Source: DAOTWA01 sp963702935
GTDB lineage: Bacteria > Chloroflexota > Anaerolineae > Anaerolineales > Anaerolineaceae
Direction of reading: 5' to 3'
Assembly (NCBI GenBank): GCA_963702935.1
Contig: OY969772.1
Coordinates: forward strand, 4,774,001-4,838,000
DNA: 64,000 nt
Positions 9,481 to 16,760 of this stretch are shown in pieces. The first letter of the stretch is position 1, and each line of letters starts with the position of its first letter. Made by a program: the position numbers and the translations under genes. A model generated the notes under the pieces. It was not told the DNA's origin, ran no database searches, and worked only from the letters and a program-made list of their open reading frames with translations.

Positions 9481-10113
9481 ATGGAACTCAAAGATGAGAT
9501 AGCAATTGCAGTCTCAGATCTCCAGGAGGACAAAGCTGAAGCCCTTGTAAACGACTCTCTCGCCCAAGGGATCGATGCCAAGTTGTTGCTTGATGGGGTC
9601 ATGGCTGGCCTCCAAGAAGTTGGCCACAAATTTGAAGCTCAAGAGTACTTCATGCTCGAGCTGATGGAGGCAGGAGAGCTTGGAAAGAAGCTGATCGATA
9701 CGATCACCCCCCACCTCCCCAAGCTCGAAGGCGCCAAGTCGGCCAAGGTCGTGATCGGCTCGACCAAGGGCGACATCCATGATATCGGCAAGAACCTGGT
9801 GATCACGCAACTGCAATTGGCGGGATTCGAGGTTATTGACCTGGGTGTAGATGTCCCAAGCATGACATTTGTCGATAAAGCCCGCGAGACAGGGGCAGAC
9901 ATTATTGCGATGTCCGCTTTCCTGAGCATGACGATGGCCTACTTCTCCGAAGTCATCAAATATCTCAACGATATGGGCTTACGAGACAAGTACAAAGTGA
10001 TCGTCGGCGGCGGGACCACCGACGCGGCCTTTGCCAAGTCCATCGGCGCGGACGGTACGGCGTCGGACGCGGTCGGGGCCGTCAAACTGTGCGCGCAGCT
10101 CATGGCGAAGTAA
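9481..10113 (+). CDS. Corrinoid (methyl-carrier) protein, MtbC/MttC family
   Basis: This 210-residue protein has a helical cap (1-88) and a Rossmann-type B12 domain with GDIHDIGKN, His100 being the cobalt lower ligand in the base-off/His-on mode. GFEVIDLGVDV, SAFLSMTM and the C-terminal VGGGTTD are standard for methyl-carrier corrinoid proteins. It accepts a methyl group from the substrate methyltransferase encoded next and donates it to the methyl-H4folate enzyme further on. It lies 13 bp before the MtmB-like gene, whose RBS AAAGAGGTG overlaps this gene's end. Its B12 domain is close to that of the upstream Crp-B12 regulator, which suggests the regulator captured a copy of such a carrier. 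Confidence 0.92.
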   Translation: MELKDEIAIAVSDLQEDKAEALVNDSLAQGIDAKLLLDGVMAGLQEVGHKFEAQEYFMLELMEAGELGKKLIDTITPHLPKLEGAKSAKVVIGSTKGDIHDIGKNLVITQLQLAGFEVIDLGVDVPSMTFVDKARETGADIIAMSAFLSMTMAYFSEVIKYLNDMGLRDKYKVIVGGGTTDAAFAKSIGADGTASDAVGAVKLCAQLMAK

Positions 10114-10126
10114 AAGAGGTGAAAGT

Positions 10127-11497
10127 ATGATACCGATCGTGGATTTTCAACGGCGTTCTCTGGTTGGCCCGGTGATGAAGGAGCAAGAGTTCGAAATGAC
10201 CTTCGCCAGGACCATCCGCAACATCGTCAAGCGCTATCCCATCCATTACAATCCCGAACAGCTCATCGTCGACGACGCCACTGCCGACGCCATTTTCCAG
10301 GCGGGGATCGATCTGTTAGTCGAGGTAGGGCTGTACAACCGGGATACCCAGCGAGTGATCCAATTCAGCCGGGAAGAGGTGCTGCAAATCGCCCAAGATC
10401 TCTGGGAAGGCCCGCGCGAAGTGCCCTTCGGTAAGGGCAAGGACGAGGTGCCCCTCAGGTACCGCACCCACGATGATCCCAAGCCCCCCACCCTCTGGAT
10501 GGGGTCCGCCGGGATGGTGTCTACCGAGGAGCTGTATATCCCCTACATGCAGTCCTTTATCCAGGAGGAAGCGTGTGATGGTTGCTGCGGCCCGGCCATC
10601 CTCGCTTTTTATCAAGGTGTGGAGAACAAAGCCGGGATGCCTGGGGAGGTCTACTGCAACCTGGCCGAGATCAGCCTGACCCAGGAAGCCGCCCGGCGAG
10701 CCGGCCGGCCGGATATCTACATCGGCCAGGTGAGCGCCACCAGCCCGGGGGGACTGATGACCCTGTGCTTCCCCGGTGGACTGGAGCGATACAACGCGAC
10801 GATCGTCATTCATATGATGCCCGAGCAGAAGCTGGATTGGAGCCGGCTCACCCTGGCGGAAGCCATCGAAGCGCGCGGCCTGATGCCGTGGACCAGCGCC
10901 ATTTCGATCATGGGCGCGCTGGCCCGCGGGCCAGAGGATGCCGCCGTCACGCAGGTGGCCAACCTGCTGGGCCAGTTCGGTTACGGGCATGGGAAGGTCG
11001 CCACGACCGGCAGTTGTGACCTGCACGGCAGCGTCTCGACCCGCGAGTCTTGTTGGGCTTACAGCGGGGTCGCCCGCGCAGCAGAGCGCCACCTGGGTTT
11101 CCCGCTGGGTGGCGCGGGCAATTCTACGGCCGGCGCCGGGACCGAGATGGCCTTCCTCGAAAAAGCCGCCCAGACGGTCGCGGAGGTTTGCTCCGGGGCA
11201 GGCTGGCTATGGTATGCCGGCTGCCGCGTCGGAAGAGGCAACAACCCCACCACGGGTCTGGAGCACCGCATGATCGCCGAGGTGGCCCGCGCGGTAAGCG
11301 GGCTGAAGAGCGAACAGGCCAACGAGCTGATCCAGAAGATCTACGCCAGTTACGCGGATCAGCTCAGCGCACCGCCAGACGGCAAGAACTTCCCCGACCT
11401 TTACGACGTCCAGAAAGTGCAGCCGACGGCTGAATACCTGGACTTATACAAGCGGGTCAAAGAAGAATTGGCCAGGCTGGGCGTGCCTTTCAAATAG
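10127..11497 (+). CDS. MtmB-like (monomethylamine methyltransferase family) substrate:corrinoid methyltransferase without pyrrolysine
   Basis: At 456 residues this matches the length of archaeal MtmB (about 458) and, from memory of MtmB, its layout: FQAGIDLLVEVGLY near 65, a TTGLEHRMIAEVARAVSG block and the C-terminal SAPPDGKNFPDLYDV/TAEYLDLYKRV. Where MtmB carries pyrrolysine (residue 202), this protein has Gly200 in DIYIGQVSATSPGG, and there is no internal TAG. Without the Pyl imine chemistry the substrate is unlikely to be monomethylamine; non-Pyl MttB relatives act on quaternary amines, so another N- or O-methyl compound is inferred. The start at 10127 follows GAGGTGAAAGT. It transfers methyl to the corrinoid protein encoded just upstream. 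Confidence 0.8.
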   Translation: MIPIVDFQRRSLVGPVMKEQEFEMTFARTIRNIVKRYPIHYNPEQLIVDDATADAIFQAGIDLLVEVGLYNRDTQRVIQFSREEVLQIAQDLWEGPREVPFGKGKDEVPLRYRTHDDPKPPTLWMGSAGMVSTEELYIPYMQSFIQEEACDGCCGPAILAFYQGVENKAGMPGEVYCNLAEISLTQEAARRAGRPDIYIGQVSATSPGGLMTLCFPGGLERYNATIVIHMMPEQKLDWSRLTLAEAIEARGLMPWTSAISIMGALARGPEDAAVTQVANLLGQFGYGHGKVATTGSCDLHGSVSTRESCWAYSGVARAAERHLGFPLGGAGNSTAGAGTEMAFLEKAAQTVAEVCSGAGWLWYAGCRVGRGNNPTTGLEHRMIAEVARAVSGLKSEQANELIQKIYASYADQLSAPPDGKNFPDLYDVQKVQPTAEYLDLYKRVKEELARLGVPFK

Positions 11498-11503
11498 ATC
11501 TTC

Positions 11504-11559
11504 GCGGGGTTATGCGGGGGCCTTCGGCCTGGCCGGCGGCCGCTGCCGCATAATCCCGC
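11504..11559 (+). repeat. Long hairpin between methyltransferase genes
   Basis: GCGGGGTTATGCGG (11504-11517) pairs with 11546-11559 with one G-U pair, around a GC-rich loop that can itself fold, followed by CTCTTT. It may be a leaky terminator or a stabiliser between the MtmB-like gene and the folate methyltransferase gene. Confidence 0.55.
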
Positions 11560-11629
11560 CTCTTTGGCTGGGTCGTTGGGATTCTCCTGCCCCGAACCCT
11601 GGCTGACAAATCCTGGTGGAGTAGAACTT

Positions 11630-12451
11630 ATGCAAATCATCGGAGAATCTCTGAATGGAACGATTCCTTCGGTCGCTAAGGCAATTGCGGCTCACGATTC
11701 GAATTTTGTTACCAACCTGGCGCAGCGCCAGGTCGAGTGCGGCGCAGATATAATTGATGTCAATGCGGGCGGCGTGCCCGGTGGGGACGAGTGCAAGGAT
11801 CTGGTGTGGATGGTGAACCTGGTGCAGGACGCCGTGACGGTGCCTTTGGTGCTGGATAGCCCGAATCCGGATGCGCTGCGCGCAGCGATCGCCGTTTACC
11901 GCGGCCCTGGCCTGATCCTCAGCTCGATCAACGCGGAAGAAGAACAAATCGAGGCTTTGCTGCCGCTGGCCGTGGAGAAGAATTGCGGGCTGGTGGCGCT
12001 GTGCATGGCGGAGAGCACCATCCCGGCGGATCCCGAAGGCCGGGTAGCCGTCGCCGGCAAGCTGATCGAGCGCGCCGTCCAGGCGGGCCTGAGACCTGAG
12101 AACCTCTACGTCGACCCCCTGGCGATGACTCTTTCCGTCGATTATCACGTAGGCCAGATTGTCTTGGGCACCCTGCGCCTCATCCGCGAGCGCTTTCCAC
12201 AAGTCAAGACCCTGTGCGGCGTCAGCAACATCGGCTTTAACATGCCTCAACGCCGCCTGTTAAATCGCGCATTCGTAGCCATGCTGATGGCGCTTGGCCT
12301 CGAAGCCTTCATGGTGGACGTACGAGACGCCGAATTGATGGCCACCCTGTTGTCGGCCGCAGCCGTGGCCGGCCGCGATGAATGGTGCAGAAATTACTTC
12401 AAAGCATACCGCGCCGGAAAACTGAGCCCAATCGACGGATCCAAGAAGTGA
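11630..12451 (+). CDS. Methyltetrahydrofolate:corrinoid methyltransferase (MtgA/MtvA/AcsE-like, pterin-binding fold)
   Basis: This 273-residue TIM-barrel protein has the pterin-binding signature: MQIIGESLNGT at the start, CGADIIDVNAGG near 45, PLVLDSPNPDALRAAI, and CGVSNIGFNMPQRR with the conserved Asn. Members move methyl groups between corrinoid proteins and tetrahydrofolate. With the corrinoid protein and MtmB-like enzyme upstream it completes a three-component demethylation pathway delivering methyl-H4folate to one-carbon metabolism. ATG 11630 is chosen because MQIIGE is the family start; the longer frame from 11564 runs back into the hairpin region. A terminator follows at 12496. Confidence 0.88.
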   Translation: MQIIGESLNGTIPSVAKAIAAHDSNFVTNLAQRQVECGADIIDVNAGGVPGGDECKDLVWMVNLVQDAVTVPLVLDSPNPDALRAAIAVYRGPGLILSSINAEEEQIEALLPLAVEKNCGLVALCMAESTIPADPEGRVAVAGKLIERAVQAGLRPENLYVDPLAMTLSVDYHVGQIVLGTLRLIRERFPQVKTLCGVSNIGFNMPQRRLLNRAFVAMLMALGLEAFMVDVRDAELMATLLSAAAVAGRDEWCRNYFKAYRAGKLSPIDGSKK

Positions 12452-12495
12452 AACCGTAAGCTACCCTGGCGTGGTTTTTCTTTCCAATGATTTCC

Positions 12496-12531
12496 CGCGG
12501 CCTGCAATAAGCAGGTCGCGTATTTTATTTT
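12496..12531 (+). terminator. Rho-independent terminator of the methyltransferase operon
   Basis: CGCGGCCTGC (12496-12505) pairs with GCAGGTCGCG (12511-12520, one G-U) around AATAA, followed by TATTTTATTTT. Confidence 0.85.
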
Positions 12532-12617
12532 CCTATCGATTGAGGTTTGATTGTCATGAATTATTGGGTGTGTGATAGATACAATCGAATAACAGGGCAT
12601 GGAAAAAGGAGACCTTC

Positions 12618-13001
12618 ATGAAAGTCCAGGGAAAAACAATCGTAGTGACAGGGGGTGGGAGCGGCATGGGGCGCGAGCTGGTCTTGTTGCTTCTAAAAAA
12701 GGGCGCACGGGTTGCCGCCGTGGACATCAATGAGACCACCTTGAAGGAAACCGCAGGGCTGGCAAGTGATCATCAAGACAGGCTGTCTACCCACATCACG
12801 AATATTACAGATCGGGACGCGGTCGGTGTGCTCCCGGCGGCTGTCATTCAGGCGCATGGCGCCGTGGACGGCATGTAGAAAAATAAATACCATATTTTGA
12901 TCGGCTCAGACGCGAAAACGATGGATTTTCTTTGCCGTTTGATGCCAGAACGGGCGGCAAAGATCATTTACTCGCAGATGCGCTCCCTCTTGTCGGATTA
13001 G
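12618..13001 (+). pseudogene. Short-chain dehydrogenase (SDR) with internal deletion and a TAG
   Basis: The first 86 codons are a normal SDR N-terminus: KTIVVTGGGSGMGREL with the TGxxxGxG cofactor motif and AAVDINE. They end HGAVDGM then TAG, where a full SDR would continue into NNAG. The same frame resumes at once with KYHILIGSDAKTMDFLCRLMPERAA, typical of SDR C-termini, and ends at 13001. The middle of about 140 residues, with the Ser and YxxxK active site, is gone. It is a deletion remnant and should be inactive. ATG 12618 has GAAAAAGGAGACCTTC upstream. Confidence 0.8.
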
Positions 13002-13118
13002 TCAGCGAGCCCAATATTCGCCAAACAGCCATTATCCCCCCAAAGCGCCACTAGCGTGGATCATGGCAAGGGGGAGGCCATTCTCTCGTGTACCCTCCCC
13101 TTGCCGCCAGTCGACAAG

Positions 13119-13508
13119 CTAGCCCGCGTTCTCAAATCCTGCCACCTGGACCCGGGCCACTCTCCGAAATGTTAACTGTACTTCAATACCACACCGGTTC
13201 CCGCCTCCGGGTAAGGACCAGTCGATGGCGTCCGCAGGACATACGTAACGGCAGGTGCCACACTCTCCACACAGCTCCATGCCGTACTTCCACACGGCCT
13301 TGCCGTCTTCCATTTCGAAAGACCCGGTCGGACAGGTGATATAGCAGATCTGGCAGGTCATCCCGATGCACTTGTTCGTATCCACCTTGATATGCTCTTG
13401 GGTCTTGGGGATGACCTCGTACTTGCCTTTGAGCAGCTCGCGGAGCTTCGCTCCGACGATCTGCGCTCCATACAGTACGCTGGGATCGCTCCGAACATAG
13501 TTTGCCAT
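13119..13508 (-). CDS. fixX: FixX-like ferredoxin partner of the ETF:quinone oxidoreductase
   Basis: This 129-residue protein has a bacterial-ferredoxin-like C-terminal half with CQICYITCP and CGECGTCRYVCP, plus Cys at CIGMTC, and the FixX-type tail DAIDWSLPGGG followed by IEVQLTF. The extra 15 residues after IEVQLTF are unusual. In FixABCX and ETF-QO systems FixX works with FixC to move electrons from reduced ETF (or its FixAB version) to quinone or ferredoxin. It lies 35 bp downstream of fixC. No fixAB/etfAB is in the window. Confidence 0.82.
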   Translation of the reverse strand: MANYVRSDPSVLYGAQIVGAKLRELLKGKYEVIPKTQEHIKVDTNKCIGMTCQICYITCPTGSFEMEDGKAVWKYGMELCGECGTCRYVCPADAIDWSLPGGGNRCGIEVQLTFRRVARVQVAGFENAG

Positions 13509-13543
13509 TTCAATCTCCTCTCATCTCGTCTTAGTCTGCCCCG

Positions 13544-14914
13544 TCATTTATCTTGACCCATGCCGAACATCGCCATGAGGCCACCGGCTTTCTTCACGCC
13601 CGCAGCCATCGTGTTCTTCAACGCGTAAGGCATCTCGATGATAGCCGGAAGAGCCGGGAGCATCTTGGGCATTATGCTGAAGATGATGGACGGGTACGCG
13701 GTGTTCTTGAGCCTCTTTATGAAGAAGGTCGATGCGGCATCATCCACAACCCCCACGAGCTTCTGGAAGCCGCCGCCTCTCATCAACATGTTCATCTCAG
13801 GAACGTTGTCCTCGCCGATAAAAGTTTCGCGCCAGGCAGCATCGTACCTGGCAAACATGGCCTCCGAATAATCCTTCTTCGCCTTCATCTCAACGGCCAG
13901 CTCGCCGGCGATCTTCCCCATCGTCTGGGCCACGTTCGCGCCAAAATTGTCCACCACCTGTGAGAATCCACCCGCATCTCCCACCAGCACCAGGCCCGGC
14001 AGATACGCCTTTGGCGGGTAGCCGACCAGATCGCCCGAGGTCAGGCAGTGGAAGTTGCAGTAGATGAATTCTGCTCCTTCGAGTAGCTGGTTGACCGGGG
14101 GTTGATTGAGATACCATTGCATCCGCTGGTGGATGTTCGTCTTGGCCTTCACCATCTCTTCCAGACACTCGTAGACGATGACGTTGATCAGGCCGCGACC
14201 CGGCTCCCCCACGCAATGCGTACCGAAGAACTCTGGCTCCGAGCCGGCCATCGTCGGCATGGCTCCCCAGTCTGTCTCAACTCCATCGGTATCCGTATAC
14301 GTCTGAAGCCTTTTACGGATCAAATCCCCATCCAGCTTGTAGATGTACTTGATCGCCAGCATGACCTTGTTCGTGCCCCAATGCGTGAGGCCAGTCCGCC
14401 GGGCCAGCGCCGAATGCAGTCCGGAAGCGTCAATCACGATAGGCGCTTCGAAGTTGCCTGCATCGGTGACGACGCCGACCACCCGTGCATTCTCTCCTGG
14501 CTTGTTTTCCCAGATGACGTCTGTGGCCAGAGCTGTCTTGAGCTCAGCGCCGGCCTTAACGGCCTGTTGGGCAAACCACTTGTCGGTCTCAGGGCGGTAC
14601 ACCGTCATCATGTCCCGAATGGCATATCCACCCGGTTGCATGGTCATGCCGTAGCGCTTCTGGTCGTTATCGTACGACCATATAAAGGTGATGCCCCCGA
14701 TGCGGACGTGCCCTTTGTGGAAATCCTGCTCCAGGAATCCGGGCCAGAGCTCCGCGTTGAGGTCCCTAAACAAATAGCTTCCCGACATATTCTTTTCGCC
14801 CGGCGTTCTGGCGCGCTCAAGAAGCAAGACCTTGAGCTTTTTCTCGGCGGCAACCTTCGCCGCGACCGTACCGCCCGGCCCGGCGCCTACCACGATCACA
14901 TCATACTTTGCCAT
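13544..14914 (-). CDS. fixC: FixC-like FAD-dependent electron transfer flavoprotein-quinone oxidoreductase
   Basis: This 456-residue protein has an N-terminal FAD fold DVIVVGAGPGGTVAAKVA and ERA acidic end, a geranylgeranyl-reductase-like middle, and GLVLVGDAGGFSQ binding the FAD ribityl chain. Length and order match FixC (about 430). It takes electrons from ETF and delivers them with FixX to the membrane quinone pool or to ferredoxin. It stands second in a minus-strand group after the SCP2-like gene. The hydrophobic C-terminus (IIFSIMPKMLPALPAIIEM) is a possible membrane contact and is longer than in classic FixC. Confidence 0.85.
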   Translation of the reverse strand: MAKYDVIVVGAGPGGTVAAKVAAEKKLKVLLLERARTPGEKNMSGSYLFRDLNAELWPGFLEQDFHKGHVRIGGITFIWSYDNDQKRYGMTMQPGGYAIRDMMTVYRPETDKWFAQQAVKAGAELKTALATDVIWENKPGENARVVGVVTDAGNFEAPIVIDASGLHSALARRTGLTHWGTNKVMLAIKYIYKLDGDLIRKRLQTYTDTDGVETDWGAMPTMAGSEPEFFGTHCVGEPGRGLINVIVYECLEEMVKAKTNIHQRMQWYLNQPPVNQLLEGAEFIYCNFHCLTSGDLVGYPPKAYLPGLVLVGDAGGFSQVVDNFGANVAQTMGKIAGELAVEMKAKKDYSEAMFARYDAAWRETFIGEDNVPEMNMLMRGGGFQKLVGVVDDAASTFFIKRLKNTAYPSIIFSIMPKMLPALPAIIEMPYALKNTMAAGVKKAGGLMAMFGMGQDK

Positions 14915-15095
14915 TTCGGCCTCCTTCTCGAAAATGTTAGTACCCCTTAACGTCTCGTCGTTTCCCTCCGCAGTGACTCAATCGACCATTCACCCTCCTT
15001 TCAGATCGGCCATGGTCTTCGTGCGGCGCCGTTTCCCCCCATCGCGCCTGACCGCCGGCTCCAGATTACTCCCACCCGAAGGCGATCCGTGTCGT

Positions 15096-15620
15096 TTACT
15101 TTTTGGGACGAGGGAGGAGATCAAGCAGCGGCTTGAATCGAGAGGCCATTTTGTTGCGCAGGTCGCGTAGCCCGGCAGGCCCCAACCGGAGCAAAGGCCC
15201 GAACATCCGCAAAATGCCCAGGATCGTGAACGTCTGCCCTTTGAGACGCCAAACCAGTCTCAGCATATTGCCCAGGGTTTGACCCTCAGCCAATAGCTGG
15301 AGGTCATCCATCGCCAGCCTGATCCCCTTTATGTGTTGCCGCCTGACCTCGTCCTCAGAAAGGGTGTTCATCTTGGGGGGCTGAGCCATGCCGATCACGA
15401 TGGGTGGAGTAGGAGTGTCCGTCAGTTGGAGATACATCTTCTTCTCTCCCCCCACCGGCATGATTTTGTCGAAAGCACATTTTTGCTTCTCATCCAGGCT
15501 CGCCAAAAAGCCATCCAGAACACGGGGCAGCATGAGGCCAGCCATACGGATAAGGGGGCTGATGTCAGTCGTCTTCAAAGCCTTCAACTGTGGCAGCATC
15601 GCATCATTCTTCACGGCCAT
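15096..15620 (-). CDS. Small protein, possibly SCP2 sterol-carrier-like
   Basis: This 174-residue basic, amphipathic protein has no signal peptide. The middle (IRLAMDDLQLLAEGQTLGNMLRLVW, then LKGQTFTILGILRMFGPLL) fits the pattern of SCP2-type lipid-binding domains, where a helix before a G-x-L-x-x-x-G turn lines a hydrophobic tunnel, but I cannot confirm it. It is first of three genes with fixC and fixX, 181 bp upstream of fixC, so it may present a hydrophobic acyl substrate or carrier to the ETF route. The function is open. Confidence 0.45.
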   Translation of the reverse strand: MAVKNDAMLPQLKALKTTDISPLIRMAGLMLPRVLDGFLASLDEKQKCAFDKIMPVGGEKKMYLQLTDTPTPPIVIGMAQPPKMNTLSEDEVRRQHIKGIRLAMDDLQLLAEGQTLGNMLRLVWRLKGQTFTILGILRMFGPLLRLGPAGLRDLRNKMASRFKPLLDLLPRPKK

Positions 15621-15946
15621 TTTCTATCTCCCGATCTCTATACTTCCCTCCAACGCTGGCGCCAGGACGGCTCCTGGGGACGAGTGAACACAGCCCTGCA
15701 CCAGGCGGTGCGGGAGAGGCGCGGCTATTCTGGATAACTAATCGGTTAAAACCGTAAAGGAGTCAAACTATTTCTACAGGCTCTGTAGATCAGCGAAGCC
15801 TTTGTGAATTCTTTCTTTAACAGTATAGACTTCGCAGCAATCCAAAGTCAAGCAGAGATACTCAACTTTTATCTACTTTTTGATCAACTTTCATCTACTT
15901 TTTGGGGGTCGATTTTCGCAATAGGACACAAAACCTATAATTTTAT
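15621..15946. other. Intergenic region with a 22-bp-period repeat
   Basis: There is no gene in 326 bp. It separates the stop of the double-HTH regulator (15947) from the start of the SCP2-like gene (15620), both on the minus strand, so it is the promoter region of the SCP2-fixCX group. It is AT-rich near 15820-15945 and carries the direct repeat listed at 15863-15904. Confidence 0.6.
15863..15904. repeat. Two direct 20-bp repeats at 22-bp spacing, candidate operator
   Basis: CAACTTTTATCTACTTTTTG (15863-15882) and CAACTTTCATCTACTTTTTG (15885-15904) differ at one base. The 22-bp period is two helical turns, so a protein with two DNA-binding domains or two dimers could bind one face. The site lies about 240 bp upstream of the SCP2-fixCX start and right after the gene of a protein with two LuxR HTH domains. 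Confidence 0.6.
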
Positions 15947-16648
15947 TTAACCGCCAGTTGGGATAGTCTCTTTCCGAAGCTTTTCATCTAGCAGTAGGGC
16001 CATCTTCTCGATAAACTCAGCCCCCAGTGGGGCAAGAAAATGGGCCAGCTCATCCAGAGAGGAAATCTCGCCTATATTGATCTCTCTTTGTTTCAGCGCC
16101 AGCTCAACTGCGTCGGCTCTCCTGCGTACCCCTAGCTTTGTAAACGCCCGGTTTAGAAACGTCCTGACTGCACTGGTAGACATGCAAAGCTTATCGGCTA
16201 TTTCTATATTCGTGAGTCCACGACTAACCAGAATGAGAACATCTCGCTCCCTGTTGGTTAAGATTCCAGCCTGTCTTCTGTCCGTGCGGATGATCTGCTC
16301 GCCCTTCTCCGAAGGGGTCCTTGGCACCCGATTGTGGCGAACAAGATTGGCTATATCTCTCAACACATCCGAATCCAATGAGCTAAGGATCTCTGCCAGC
16401 TCATCCAGCGAGAGGAGCTCATTCAGGCTTATCTCCCCCCGGCTCATCGCCAGGAAGACTGCTTCGTTCCTGTTATGCGCTCCCAGTTTGGCGCAGGCCT
16501 GATGGATGACTGTCTTCACTCTGCTGACAGATATGCCAAGACGTTGGCCAATCTCACTGTTAGTCAGGTGCTTGGCACTGGGATGCAGGGAAGCCAAGAT
16601 GAGGGTCTTGCGTTCCTCTTCGGTAAGAATAGTGTTCCTCGTTTTCAT
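15947..16648 (-). CDS. LuxR-type regulator with two tandem HTH modules and no sensor domain
   Basis: This 233-residue protein is two copies of the same module. Copy 1 (about 27-105) reads LTNSEIGQRLGISVSRVKTV then EISLNELLSLDELAEIL; copy 2 (about 130-215) reads LTNIEIADKLCMSTSAVRTF then EINIGEISSLDELAHFL. Each is a GerE/LuxR helix-turn-helix plus a short acidic helix. There is no receiver, PAS or ATPase domain, so the input signal is unclear. The gene precedes the fixCX group with a 22-bp repeat between them. An internal duplication is directly visible. An IS element lies immediately upstream. Confidence 0.8.
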   Translation of the reverse strand: MKTRNTILTEEERKTLILASLHPSAKHLTNSEIGQRLGISVSRVKTVIHQACAKLGAHNRNEAVFLAMSRGEISLNELLSLDELAEILSSLDSDVLRDIANLVRHNRVPRTPSEKGEQIIRTDRRQAGILTNRERDVLILVSRGLTNIEIADKLCMSTSAVRTFLNRAFTKLGVRRRADAVELALKQREINIGEISSLDELAHFLAPLGAEFIEKMALLLDEKLRKETIPTGG

Positions 16649-16760
16649 TCGGGTGCTATCCTATTCTTCCTGGCGCTATTTGCCGCATCACCTCGATCTG
16701 AGATGACGAAGCTTATTACTTGAGTTTAGAAATGCGGAACAAAGCGTCGAAGTGACGCTG

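Noticed and set aside
10127..11497. Pyrrolysine-encoding methylamine methyltransferase
   Set aside because: The frame has no internal TAG and the Pyl position is Gly; no pylTSBCD genes are seen.
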